DNA from: Struthidea cinerea
Taxonomy: Eukaryota > Chordata > Aves > Passeriformes > Corcoracidae
Direction of reading: 5' to 3'
Length of the DNA stretch: 64,000 bases
Assembly (NCBI GenBank): GCA_013397865.1
Contig: VZTI01000467.1
Coordinates: 229,517 to 293,516, forward strand
Shown here one piece after another: positions 11,201 to 23,900 of this stretch. The position numbers and the translations under genes are program-made. Numbering within the stretch: position 1 is the first letter of the stretch; each line of letters starts with the position of its first letter. A model generated the notes under the pieces. The model was not told where the DNA came from, did no database searches, and saw only the letters and a program-made list of their open reading frames with translations.

Positions 11201-13954
11201 CTTTATCCTAGTAAGCTGACTTTCACCACAGTTTTGGAGCTGATGGACTGTAGCTTGCATGAGGCTCTCAGTGGTCTCTCCCTCACTTGTAGAAGTAATG
11301 GTCTTTCCACAATTCTATAAGCTGGGGTAAGATTTTAGCATAAGCAAGGCAGAAGATATGTCTCATGCCTTTGAACTGCAGCAAACGTCCATCTGTTGTT
11401 TGAATGCCATTTGGAATGCTTAACCCCTGCCAAATCCTGTTGTCTTTGAAGTTCATGGGAGTCTTGCCACTGACTCCGGTTGGGACAGAATTTAGATGAC
11501 AACATTTCTGTTTGGCTTTGTTTCACATAATTTTTATGTGGACTCTAACAGACAATAATATCTACTTATGTTCAGGGTTGGATGAGGGAAGAGGGAATTT
11601 ATAAGCAATATATCTCTCTGGCCTAGTAATGGAGAATATTCTAGTTCACTGATTTTAAGAGGTTAAGTTTTGATGTTGTTGTATTTTCTAATTCCCTTTT
11701 AAGAATCATTTACTGGTTGTATGTCTTGACAAAGGGAGATTTAATTACATGAACTTGGACATCATACCAGTTATTTAAAAATCAATTATTCATAGAGTGT
11801 TGCTTTTCCTGAACAGTGAAGAAATATTTATCCTTGTTAGGAAAGACAGATGAAGGACTCCAGACACTCTTTGTAGTGAGTGGTTGTATGAAATATTTAA
11901 TCTTTTGGTAATATGCAGTTCCGCACTTGTGGAATCTATCATCTTTTATTTCTAGATCACTTACATACTTGTGATGTGTAGTATGCTTTTAAGCATCTGC
12001 TTAAGTATTGCTCTTAATATTTTCAGGATCTGTGATTATACCATATGCTGCCATGGAGAGGATTATGCTGTCAGTGTTGTGTCAGAGTAGCATGGAATTG
12101 CAGTCTGATGTATAATTAGAAGGATATATTCAGGAACGTTTCTTAGGTGACTGAATTTATATTGATTATTCAGAAGAAGTGCACACCAAATTACAGATTT
12201 TGCATCTATGTAAGAGGCATGCATACACTTCAAATGCCACAGGCAGGCTGGTAGGGCACTGAAAAAATATGAAAGGATGAGCAGAAATGGATGCGGACCA
12301 GATCAAGCGCTCAGAACAGATTAGGGAGAGGTGTTTTTTGTAAAGTGATTTTGTGCTTAGTGGCTCCTCATCTTTCTTAGTGCCAGACTGTTCCTGTCAC
12401 ACAGATTAGAGATGGCTGGAGGGAGGATTCGGGGAGCTCTGAAGGCCTTTCCAGCAGCCAGCACCTATGAGACACAGCATCATGTCTCTCTGGTGCTGGG
12501 ATAAGCAAGGAGAGGCTGGTTTTGTGGAGAATATTTTGCAGATGGGAAGAAACTACACTGTTCTGGTACATGCCAGGTTTATCCATGGCAGGACACATCA
12601 AAGAAGACCTAGAGCTTCAGGAAAGCTGGCCCTATCAGCTGCTGCAGCTCTGGTGCTGGACAAAGAGGATAAAAGGGTCTAAATTGCCCAAAATAAAGGC
12701 TACTCCTCTTTCTGCTGAGCAAATAAAAAGTAATGGCTGAAGAAAGTCTCCCTTTTGCCTTTGCTTTTTCTCAACCCATAAATGCAAATTATCATAAATA
12801 ATGTGGGTTTGCTCCAGAATCTCCAGCTGCTGATTAAAGGATACCTTGTGTTTACAGGCTCATATTGGAAACGTAATAGATAATGTAAAATATATGGTTC
12901 CATATTGCATGAAACTCTAGCTCGGTGTTTAGGGTGCTGCAGAATTTAATATGTGATCTAAATGTACTTCCAGGAGCTATAGTTCAATGCCTTGGGGTCT
13001 GTCTCTTGCTGATGAGATGCAAACCCCTATAACTAAAGAGTTTGTTCTTATATTTCTTCTACCAGATGCAAGATGGGAGTTTCAGGTGTTTTATCAATGT
13101 ACAGTTTAACCAAGAAGGAAATATATGTCTTGAGGAGGAATAATTGTAAACGTAGAAACATTTTCCATTATTACTAATTTCCAAGGGATTGTTTATACCA
13201 GATGTGTTGTCAGAATCTTGCTTGACTTTTGCCTCACTGCAAAGCTGTAGAACTCGCTGGAGTTTCTGATTTGCAAACCTGAAAAGAAGACGATAATCAT
13301 GGCTTCTGTCTGTAAAGCTGTGTGTAAGAATGAAGGCAGGACTTGTTATGGTTGCCCTGTGCAGCTATTAAATATTTTATGTTAAGTGCTATTTTGAGTA
13401 TTCTATTAATTATTTAAAGATAAACATGGTTTCTCTTTATGACATATGAGATTTGTGAGTAGCAAAGGCTAAAGTGTATGGAATATTTTTGCCAAAACTA
13501 TTTATTTTTTGCAGTAATCTGCTAAAGCCAGATGTATTTGAGCAGTGAATTAGGTGGGATTTCTCTTAGATAAAGCTAGTCATTTTAACAGAGATTTGTG
13601 AATGACCATTTAGACCAGCTTTGTGGCCTGTAACATTCAGTGTCCTGTCACTGCTCCTAGCTGCTCACAGATTTTTTCCAAGGAAAGTTTAATAAAACCA
13701 TCTATAGAATTGAGATTTTTTTAAGATTGTAGTTAAAATTAATTCATCAAAATAATCTCATTGGTTGTCCTTTATCTCCATATACTGCTGACGAATTTCA
13801 GCTGTATTCTATGCTGCTGAGGTTATAAGCAAATAACACTGTTTCTGTTTATTGGAAATGTACCCTTGAAAAGCTAGAAACAAACTATTACAAATATATA
13901 AACTATTGAAGCACCAACTGTGAGACACCTCATGGGAAAAACTCTGATATTTTA
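8209..13954. other. Unique-looking noncoding DNA
   Basis: AT-rich sequence with no recognised mobile element. The longest N-free open frame of the window lies here on the minus strand (10574-11164, 196 codons). It shows no recognisable domain, no coding-like composition that I can judge, and no convincing promoter or neighbouring exons, so I treat it as probable chance. Confidence 0.5.
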
Positions 13955-14350
13955 ATGCTGAGAAATCTGGGGTTGTTCAGCCTAGACAGGAGAAGGCTTC
14001 AGGGAAAACTTCCAGTACATAAGGGGGCTACAAGAGAGCTGGAGGGGGAGTTTTTACCTTTTGCCCTTGCATGTAGTGAGAAGATGAGGGGGAATGGCTT
14101 CATTCTGAAAGAGGGTAGGTTTAGATTACATATAATAAAGGAATTTTTTTGTGGTGAGGGTAGTGAGACACTGGAACAGGTGGCCCAGAGAAGTGGTAGA
14201 TGCCACAAACCTGGAAACATTCAAGGTCAGGTTGGATGGGGCTCTGAGCAACCAGATCTAGTTAAAGATGTCCCTACTCTTTGCAGTGGGGTTGGGCTAC
14301 AAGACCGTCAAAGGCTCACTCCAACCCAAACAATTCTATGATATGATTCT
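13955..14350 (+). mobile_element. CR1 LINE 3' end fragment
   Basis: The plus strand encodes the CR1 ORF2 C-terminus in a mostly open frame. It contains NLGLFSLDRRRLQGKL and then GNGFILKEGRFRLHI, both characteristic of the region after the RT domain. The 3' UTR motif follows: GTTGGGCTACAAGACC, then CCAACCCAAACAATTCTATG and a short terminal ATGATATGATTCT repeat, as in CR1 3' ends. It is strongly 5'-truncated. The intact-looking 128-codon frame is a remnant and not a gene. Confidence 0.9.
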
Positions 14351-14628
14351 GCCCTAGTAGTCCAGCCTTACAGTCTTTTTTTACCTGTCTTTTACTGGCA
14401 GCTTCATTTATTAACCTCACCACAGGTTGCATTATATTATTGCTTTTTGATTCTGATAACAATGTTTTCAGATTGGTATCCCACTTAATTTCAAACTGGT
14501 GTACTCGCAACACTTGGTTTATACATCTTTTACCTCACACAAGGAAATATCTTAATTTTTCATTCAGTTGATTGTTTTTCTTTGTAATACATATTTTTGT
14601 GGTTTAAGAAATGTGGGGTTTTCTTGAC

Positions 14629-14629
<1 letters not shown>

Positions 14630-14687
<58 letters not shown>
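14630..14687 (+). repeat. Poly-A homopolymer, 58 bases
   Basis: An uninterrupted 58-base A run followed by CAAAAAAACG. No AATAAA or retroposon body is visible directly upstream. It lies about 280 bp past the end of a CR1, but CR1 elements do not end in poly-A, so the two are probably unrelated. Confidence 0.95.
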
Positions 14688-14688
<1 letters not shown>

Positions 14689-17600
14689 AAAAAAACGAAG
14701 GCAGTAGTAGTATACCTAATGATGTTTAGAATTCTTTTCAATTCAAGGAACTGTGCATATTTTCAATCTGATCTAGAGTTCATGTGAATAATTCAGGCTT
14801 GGGATGCTGCAGTTAAATTCATGCTTGAGACTTATGGTAGTGTGTCTCTGGTTTTAGTATGTTATGCTATAGCTTGTAAAACTCATTCTTTACTGTCACA
14901 GTCAGTGATACTTGGATGTAAAATTAAACTGAGAAGCATGATTGCATCTACACATTTCTATTTTTTTCAGTGGGGCTTACATTTATGTCCCTATTGTATC
15001 ATAAATAATGATTATGGGTAGGTCTGGTCCCACAGCACTGCGTATCAGATCTGTAACCTTGCTGTTATAGAGCAAGAAGAAACAGGGAGACAGCACCAAG
15101 CAGAGTAAATTCTGTGGCTCTGTCACTCTGCTTCCGAGTGGCACTTAACAGCTTGTGAAAGTGGGTGACCAGACTCCTGGGATGTTGCCTTTCCCTGCCT
15201 GCCTTGGTGGCAGGCTCCCTCCTGCCAGGGGACACACTGGTCCTTTTGTTATCTCAAAAAAAGAGCACCCCATGTTTCTTTTGGATTAGTCTATGTCTAC
15301 TTTTATTAATTGTCTATGTGATTGTATCTATGGGTTAGAATCCTTAAATTTAATATCATAATCTCTCAACTTTTGGAGTTGTAACACTGGTTTTGTAGGT
15401 AAGAAACAGTAGCTGAAAGACTGCAAAGTTTAGGTAAAGCACGAAATGTATTTGACCTTTTCTTCATGAATGTTTCCTAAGCTTGAAAGAGCATGTGTGG
15501 ACTCCACAAGATTCCTGTATACATGATTTGTGCCATTACAGAAAAATAATTAGTCATGTATATTTGTTCATTAGTGTAAAAATGTACAGTAGTTGTCTGT
15601 TGATCCCTTTTATTCTCTGAAAATATTTGGAAACAGTTGAGATTTAATGAATTTGTTTGTTGTAATATTTTTAAGAGGAGCTTAGAAGAAATAAAGATTA
15701 CTTGGATTATAAATATTTTTTCTTCTTGTAGCTAAAGGAACTATATGCTTTTTTTTTTCCTAGGCAGTGGTGGTGCATGCTGCTTCTCAGGGCCACTGAG
15801 TGATACGAGGTGTTTCCTCTCTAATAGTTGGAAGTTTTTAATAATATTTTATAGAGAAGCTGTTGAAATATGTGAATATGAACTCTTTAAAAGTCTCAAT
15901 ATCTTTCCTGTCCCACTTTTGAAGGCTTTGGCAAAGTTATGCTTGCATATTGTTCTTGGGATTCAGTGGTACTGTCTTGCACTTGGCTTGTTTCATTCAA
16001 AGTGTGGAAGTCCTGTGAGCAAGGAATTCTTCATTTTGCTATGATTCATCTAAACATGCTCAGTGACAGTGAAGTGGTTTTGATGGCAAGATGTGGTGGC
16101 TGGGGGGGTTGTTTGAGAACACAGGGTTGCTGCCAGTTCTGTCGGTGTTTTATTGGAAGATTTTCTGTGCGGGGAGGGAGCAAGTCATCTAAAGCTTTCA
16201 TACACCATAGTAACAGCTGTTGTTTTTTCAATATTAAATTAAAGTGAAATTTTGCAAGAAGTTTGGGGTTATACGTCAAAGTGTATATATCTGAGGGCCT
16301 TTAAAATTTAATCCTTACTTCACATAGAAACTATTCCCGTGGTGCTTGCAGCACCTGCATAGTCCTGTGGAAAAAAAAAATGTTTTCTGCATCTTTGTCC
16401 TCTGCCTTTTCTACTTTTTCTTTCTTTTTCACTTTCTGGTCTAGCCTTTTTCTGTCTTTTTGCCTGTGCTATTTCTTTCCCTTCCTTTAATCTGTATCAC
16501 TTCTTCCACTGGTTGCCTGCCAGCTGCTATTTGCTTTTGGGGATGAGGCACCTGTACAGGAGACAGGTGAATCTGATATGTGTTCCCATTCTAATATGAA
16601 TGTCATAGGAGCAAAGAAGCAAAGTTGTTCTTATTTGCATTGGCCTTATAAGTGGTCCCTTCAGGGTCAGGAACATGAAAATATTTTGGCTCCTTTTGTT
16701 TTAGGCAGCATAATAGGGCACACTGTAAAAACTGGTTCGGATTTGGGTTGGGTATGATTTCTTGCCCACAAAACTCCTTGCAGCAATCCCTGTGCTGAGG
16801 ACTTACAAATCTTCTCACTTTGCCTTCTTCTCTTCCCTGCTCCTTTCCTGGGAGGACTTGAATACAGCAAAAGGTACCCACACGGGAAGTGATGTTGGCA
16901 GAAACCCAAGAGGAGCTTCTTTCCTAAAAAGCAGGCACGCTGTGGATTAAGAGAGCTGTACAGTGGGGATAAAGTCTAACACAACCAGCCAGCTTTCTGT
17001 TACCTCTCATGTTAGGAACTCATTAAGCCTTGCCCCAGGAGCACCAGCTGCAGTGCTGTGTTGCTCACTTTTTGGAACACAGCGTGCATCAAATCTTCCT
17101 TTGCCTGGTTGCATTTGATGCTTCCTTTGTTCTTTACAGATGGCTGCAAATGGCTAATTCCAAATGTGAATTTATTAAGCTTGTTCTACACCTAACACTA
17201 GCTGTGTTTTGTGCCCTCAGAGTGGGTGGTGGGCTGCTTTTTCGGTTTTGGAGGCATCCCATTCTGTTACCCCAGATAATTGTGTTGGCTAAGTGCCGTC
17301 TTTTGTGGAGAATTGTGCCAGGGTTTGCTAATAGCAGTAGGGCATTCCCTGTTGTGTGCTGGGGATGCATCAGCTTAGGCCTTGCACAAACACATCTAAA
17401 GCATCAGTGATGCTAACAGGAGTTTCATCACTGACTTCTGCCAAGTCCAGGATTTTCTATGTAGCTCTAAAGAGAGATCTGACTTTGCAGTCATTCTCTG
17501 TCTTTGTACTTAGCTTGTGCACGACCCATGTTTAACCTGAGTGCTCTTGATATCAAAATTTCTATAGAAGCTCTCTGGTTTCCTGTGTCTCAGTTTGTCT

Positions 17601-19497
17601 GCCTAATCAGGAAGAGGATTTTTAAACAATTCTTTAGCAGGCATAAGAAAGAAGTGTGTTTAACATAACAGCAAGTGTGAAATAAGCAACCTTCTGCTGA
17701 AAGTTCACATGCCAAACACAGCTAATCCACCATATGCATGACCTAAAAAGTACAGACATATGGATATTCTTCCCTCCCCCAGTTTCTCAGCCTTTTCATG
17801 GCTGCTGCAATTGCGAGTAGCCCAGTAACACTATATGCTTGATCAATGTATGGGATCTGTGATGGTATTTTGCAGTTGGGATTGCTGCATTGCATAGCAT
17901 GCCTCAAAGTGAAATGAAAGGAATACCATAAGCTTTTCAGCTGTGACATGTCACCCCGGCAGTCGTGTGCCTTTTGAAAATACAGAGGCGTGACAGTTTT
18001 TCAGTAGCCCAGGGAGGGAGGATGTGTAACAGCAAATACTCTGTTCTTGATTCTTATTTAAGCATTTTGTATGTTTCTGATGAGTTTCCCATATAAGGGA
18101 CATGAATGTTTCCTCGCCCTCTGACCGCTTCTGCTTCAGCCCCTCGAGTTACCTGGCGCCAGCATGGAGAGAATAAGGCTCGTGGTATAGAGAAAATAAT
18201 AAGATTACATACTTTTAGAAAAGGATCTATTTCTTGGCCATACCATAGGGAATATGTAGCTGTCATACCCTTGGAATTTGTTTTCTTGCCTTCAAAGACC
18301 AGTTACAAAAGGTTAGGCAGTGGCCAGTGCTGCAACCCCCAAAGTCATTTGAGGTCTGATCCTGAATAGACACCACATAAGTGGCAGACTTTTTACTCCT
18401 TTTCAAGTAGGCTGGTACTCATCGTGGGTCCAGTTTTGTGACACATAATTCATGTCACTTATTGTGTTGCTGTAGCACGTGGTATGTCACCCACTTAGGT
18501 CAGGATTAGAAAACCAAGCAGAGTACGTCCCACTTTGTAGCCAAAGCGTAAGCACGTGCTTCACAACTCTCTTGTAGACGGAACACAGTTTGGCCAAAGT
18601 GAGTATAATTGGTTCATTTGTATGCAGAGCTAAAATTACTGAAGAGTAGCTTCCAGATAAGGATTCATTTAGGGAACTGTGGCAACTGCCTAATTAGCTA
18701 TAGGTATGGCTTTAATTGCCGTCTGTAGCCAATGAAGAATATATTTGGTCTATAGAAAGAAGCAAAGGAATAGAATATATGCACGAGGCAGTTTAACGTT
18801 TAAAGTACTGTTTGCAAATACAAGCTATTAAAAAAGTGAATCATGCTGGAAAATGGTCCCAAGCCATAAAATATTAATTGATCATTAAGTCCTTCTAAGT
18901 GGCACTGATATATACTTTGTATCTAAATGTGTCCCCTTTTAACTTCATCTGCTTTGTGTACACCAGTGAGGGGGAAAAGCCACATTTCTTAGGGAGCAGA
19001 ATGTAACAATGTTCACATTTCACCGAGGGTAGGATGTCCAAAGACTGACCAATATTTCACCAATAAGAGATTTTGTTCTAATGGAATGATTACGTTAATA
19101 TTATTGGTTTTCAAACCAAGAGTATAGAGAAAACCATGTCTCTTTTGGAGACATGGCAGGTATGGAATATGGTATTATTAATTTTATATCAAAGGTCTAA
19201 CTAATCTTCTAGTATAAGAGAATATGCATACAATATAGATACGCAATTTAAGAGAGGATTGAATCTTTGTCCGCCTTGGGGCTGAGTCTGGAGAAACTTT
19301 TATCTTGCAGGCAGAGAGCTGGAGTGATGATGATTGCAAGGTCTGGGTTGGGGAGAGTTCTTTAAGAGACAGCAGAATATAGGATGATTTATGTGCCTGT
19401 ACAGGGCAAGACCGTCAGCTGATGGACAGTATCTGAAATACGCAGCAGCAGACAGAGAACTTGATAATTATTTAGCAATGTAATGATGATTCTCCAC
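14688..19497. other. Unique-looking noncoding DNA, with a pyrimidine-rich tract
   Basis: No gene or mobile element recognised. A pyrimidine-rich stretch at about 16381-16510 (CTTTTTCTTTC-type, interrupted) stands out. The segment 18590-18930 is rich in TAATTA-like motifs and resembles conserved noncoding sequence, by impression only. Confidence 0.5.
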
Positions 19498-20451
19498 AGA
19501 ATCATAGAATGATTCATGTTAAAAGGAACATGAAAGATCACCTCGTTCCAACTCTCCTGCCATGGCCAGGGACACCTTTCACTCAATCAGATTGCTCAGA
19601 ACTCCATCCATCCTGGCCTTGAACACTTCCAGGGATGGGACATCCACAGCTTTTATGAGCTACCTGTTCCTGTGCTTCACCACCCTCACAGTGCAGGATT
19701 TCTTCTAATCTAAAGCTGCACTTTCAGGTTGAAGCCATTACCCCTTCTCCTATCATTATATGACCTTGTCAAAGGTTGCTCTCCAGCTTTCTTTCACTTT
19801 AGGTGCCAGAAGGCTGCTATAAGGTCTTCCTGCAGCCTTCTCTTTTCCAGGCTGAACAGTCCCAATTCTCTCAGTACAATTTCACAGGAGAGGTGCTCCA
19901 GCCCTCTGATAATCTTCTTGGCCCTCCTCTGGATTTGCTCCAACAAGGCCAAGTCCTTATGTTGTGTGTCTCAGAGCTGGATGCAATCCTCCAGGTGGGG
20001 TCTCGGAGCAGAGCAGAGGAGAATCCCCTCCCTTTACCTGCTGGCCACACTACTTTTGCTGCAGCCCAGGATACACTTGGCTTTCTGGACTGTGAGAACA
20101 CATTCCCAGGTCATGCTGAGCTTCTCATCAACACCCAAATCCTTCTCCCCAAGGCTGCTCTCAATCCATTCTCTACCCAGACTGTATTTGTGTTTGGGAT
20201 TGGCCTGACCCATGTGCAGGACCTTACCCTTGGCCTTGTTGAACTTCGTGATGCTCACACAGGTCCACCTCAAAGTCCCTCTAGATGGCATCCCTTCCCT
20301 CCAGTGTGTCATCTGCGCCACACAGCTTGGTGTCATCAGCAAACTTGCTGAGGGAGCACTCAATCCCACTGTCCACGTTGCCAAGAGTTTGAACACTGAT
20401 GGTCCCAATACCAACCCCTGAGGAACATCTCCCATCACTGGTCTCCACTTG
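19498..20451 (-). mobile_element. CR1 LINE, ORF2 C-terminal half and 3' end
   Basis: The element runs right to left. Its 3' terminus is at 19498 (AGAATCATAGAATGATT on the plus strand, the CR1 end repeat). The minus strand at about 20281-20451 encodes SGIECSLSKFADDTKLCG, which includes the RT catalytic motif FADD (plus 20332-20343). Downstream in element order, in another frame, are KFNKAKGKVLHMG and EKDLGVDEKLSMTW, typical of the CR1 RT thumb region. At least one frameshift separates these pieces, so the enzyme is not made. The upstream end is cut by an LTR insertion at 20452. Confidence 0.93.
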
Positions 20452-20850
20452 TGTTGTAAGCACTAGGTTTAGCTTAGCAGCTGCAGCTTTCTCTAGGAGC
20501 TGTGCTGGAGCTTCTCAGGGCAGGCAGCCATTCTGTCCTCCCATAGTCCATTCCGGACGGCCCCACACCCTTGCTCCTTTAGCTGTCAGCCCCACAACAC
20601 AGTGATAGTGAAGGAGGTAGAGAAGGGACTCCCATGGCTGCCCCTCATGGTTTTATTGATGCGTCTTGTCCAGCCAGTTCCCAAGCACCGAAAGACCCCA
20701 TGGCCAGGGAGCAGGCGCTTTTTCCCCAGGGCTCAGGGGCGGTACAAGGGCGGGGTTGGGGTACAGGAACCAGTAGGAAGAGCCCAAGGGAATGGCCAGG
20801 ACTGGGGGAGGGGAAAAGGTTGGGGAACAGTGTAAACTGAACCTCACACA
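20452..20850 (-). mobile_element. Solo ERV LTR inserted into CR1 (4-bp duplication)
   Basis: A 399-bp block starting TGTTGTAAGCAC and ending CCTCACACA, so it has TG/CA ends. It is flanked on both sides by CTTG (20448-20451 and 20851-20854). The left flank is CR1 sequence ending in CTCCACTTG, where the family normally continues with GAC; the right side reads CTTGGACC, consistent with CR1 resuming. A minus-strand AATAAA (TTTATT on plus, 20652-20657) marks the orientation. A 4-bp duplication fits ERV1-type integration. No TATA is obvious. GC content is higher than in the flanks. No coding sequence remains. Confidence 0.8.
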
Positions 20851-20960
20851 CTTGGACCACTTTGCATGAAAATCAGATCTTCCAACTGAAAATGTCGCTA
20901 TATCCTGTTGTTTAAGCATCCAGGGAGGACAAGTTAGGTAGACGCAAAAGGAAGGCGTCG
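20851..20960 (-). mobile_element. Possible remainder of the interrupted CR1
   Basis: Immediately after the LTR, CTTGGACC matches the expected CR1 continuation, but similarity fades within a few tens of bases. Either the CR1 was already truncated nearby or it has diverged beyond recognition by eye. Confidence 0.3.
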
Positions 20961-23900
20961 ATTAGCCAGTGCACGTAGCTGTGTGTCTGTAATATGCAAT
21001 ATATGCACATCTGAAGTCTGCTAGATTTTCCTTGTGCGTATTGTTTTATGTGTCTATACTTGACAACTGTCTTCTGGGAAAATTTGAGTTTGATAACAAA
21101 CAGTCTGCTGTGAAAAAATACACAACAGAGGATGATATCTGCATTACTTAAATATTTAATGTGCTAAAGCAGCACTAAAATGCAACCAAAGAGTACGATA
21201 TATATACTGTATTGCTGTACCTTTTCCAAAACTGAAGTCTGATGGCCATATGTTAAAATAAAGGAACGTGGCTTTCCCAGGAAGGTAATATTTTTTTACT
21301 TCTAACAACAGATGCATGTAGTGCTCTCTGCCAGTGAGAGGAAAACGTCACAGTTAGGAAAGGGCTTGGAACTGGGGCTTATATGCCCCAGTTATAAATC
21401 TCTAAACTTTTTCATTTGTGATTTCTAGCATTTCTGAATACAGACTAATACTTTCTGATGCATTTTACTTCTAGGTGGACTTTTTGGTGGCATTGATCCT
21501 TCCATTGAAGAGAAAACCTTGACAAACTGTTCTAATGTAAATAATTGACCCAGAGAATTTGAAAATCCATATTCCAAAACTAATACTTTAATTTTCTAAA
21601 ATACAGTGTACCCACTACCTCAAAATAGTCTCTTGGGCTTGAGGGAGGGAGAAGAGGAATATTACTTTTATCTTCTAAATTTAAAATGTTTTAAATATTT
21701 CATTTTGCAAACTTCAGGTTTGTTCAGTTTCTCTCTCCTAGAATGTCTTGGTCACTGCTTGTACCACAGTGAAAAAGGGAATGTCTGTAAGGACTGTTTT
21801 CTCCTTCTTTTAGCAGGGCATGCCCGTGTATTATATTTAACATGATGTATGGCATGCACCTGTCAGTGTCAAAAATGGTGCAGGGAATGGTGATACCAGC
21901 ACTTTTCCTTTTTTTTTCCTTTGAACCAACTGCACCTATGGTACTCCTCTGTAGGTCTCACTTGTCTTCCATGGATAAATCAGCTACTGTCTCTGTTCTC
22001 AACTACACTAGTTCCACATATGCATTACAAATTAAAACTTGTAAAACACATGGATTCCTTTATTTGTTTGGCTTGTTTATACTGGTAGTCAAAGGCAGTC
22101 CCTTTCATCACTACAGTCATATCAGTCCCCGTCCAGTCCTCCGCAATCACAGGCAATTCTGCACTGCTGTGAAGCCCTCATTGTCTATTCCATGTGGACA
22201 ATACACAAGCAGCCATAAACGATCTATTTTGTCACAAATTTAATTTACAGAAAGGTCGATTAAAGGTAGAAACCCAACAATTTCTGCTGTTTCTCTCCCC
22301 ACAAGTCATTGCCCAGAGATGGTGTGAGGAATCAAGTGCATTATTCACACTCAGTCCTGCTGTAGCACAAGACTTGGTTTCAGCAAAACTGCTTGCTTTG
22401 GACCCTATACACACTTTGTGTTCATACACTGTGTGATGTAGAGCCTGTTTAGAGCTCCTGTCAAGTCCTGAAAGAAAGAGGGAAGGGTCCTGAGGAAGTT
22501 TACAGCCTGCAAAGATTAAAGGTGAGGTGTTTGAGGACTTTGTTATTGTCCAGTACTTTGTGTCAGAAGGACTGGTAGGACTTTGTTGTGCTGGAATTTG
22601 AAAACAGCCTGTAACTCCCTTCTGTGAAGTAGGGGTGGTTGTTAAATTTTTATAACTGATCCAGTAGCTGGGAGGACTGAAGTCATGAGTTCTGAAATCT
22701 GGTGGAATACAGCAGGGAAACTGGAAGGTTGGACATAGAGAATTGGGTCCTTTCTCCACTGACTTTTTGCTGTGTGGGAATTACTGGTGTTCTGGTATTC
22801 TTACTGAGGGCAGATTTTTAGAACACAACTGAAGCTGTCATCTGTTTAGTGACAGACAGAGAAAGAAGGATGATTTCTGCTGTGAAATGCTGACAATTAC
22901 AAGAAAAAAATCAACACAGGTCAGCTTTGCAAATTTTTGTGCATCTACCCATAGTTTAACTATTACTTAACTAAATTCTTCACCTGATAAAAATGATATA
23001 TCTTCAGGGATAAAAAGTTGAAATGACATTTTGAAATTTCCTCCTAGTTTGGACACAGTGAAATAAAGCATTATGGCTTGGTTTTTGCCCTTTATGCCTT
23101 TTTTAAGCTGAACACTTACTTGTTCACCAAAAGTTTGGGGGTTCGTTTTGTTGTTGTTGGTTTTTGCCTGGGGACAGGTACCCTAAACTTGTAAAATTTT
23201 TCATTTTATTTTTGCTTAAAAAAACAAGCACAAAAAAAAAAATCCCTTATGTGAAGAAATTAACTATAAGGAACAAGTTTCCAAGCTGGTTAATTGCATT
23301 CTAGCTCTGTAACTTTGCTTCTGAGACCCCAGCTAGACACAATACATACCTTTTGCTAATCAGAGAGAGGGATCCTAATGAAGGACTATGGAAATTACGA
23401 AGATAATTTGTGTACTGGCACCACAGCTGCCATATAAAATAGTGCTTCAACGTGTTTAATTGATGCATCTGTTACGTCTCAGACAAGTAACATTAGCTTT
23501 AGGTCAAGTAAGTTTATCTAGTTTGATGAAATTCCTATTCTCTTTTGAAGGGGAATACTTTTCTCCTCTCTGCTCTGTGTTTAGGCTCTTGTTCTGAAAC
23601 GTGAAGGTGCACGGGAGTCCCTGGTGCAAATTAATCTTCTGTGGTCTTCTTTCAAGTGAAACTAACTCCCATGCTTGTCTCTTCTGTGCAGCTGTCAGGC
23701 CATTTGGAGACTTATTGATCCTTGCCACAATAGAACAGTGACACCTGAGCAACAGCAAACTGCTTTTGAATGTTTTCTGATGTATTGCTGGCATTAATGC
23801 TATTCAGGTTAGCACTTGGGCCAGATATGTTGTTTTGTTTCTCTTGCTGTTGCTCTGTTCTTTGCTTATTGTCTTCAGATATGGATATTCTCACAATCTA

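Noticed and set aside
12640..12720. TATA-like ATAAAAGG followed by AATAAA, suggesting another LTR
   Set aside because: The signals are too close together, and no TG/CA boundaries or duplication could be found.
19729..20351. Overlapping plus-strand frames of 159 and 182 codons
   Set aside because: Antisense to the CR1 whose minus strand carries the FADD motif; CR1 antisense is often open by composition.
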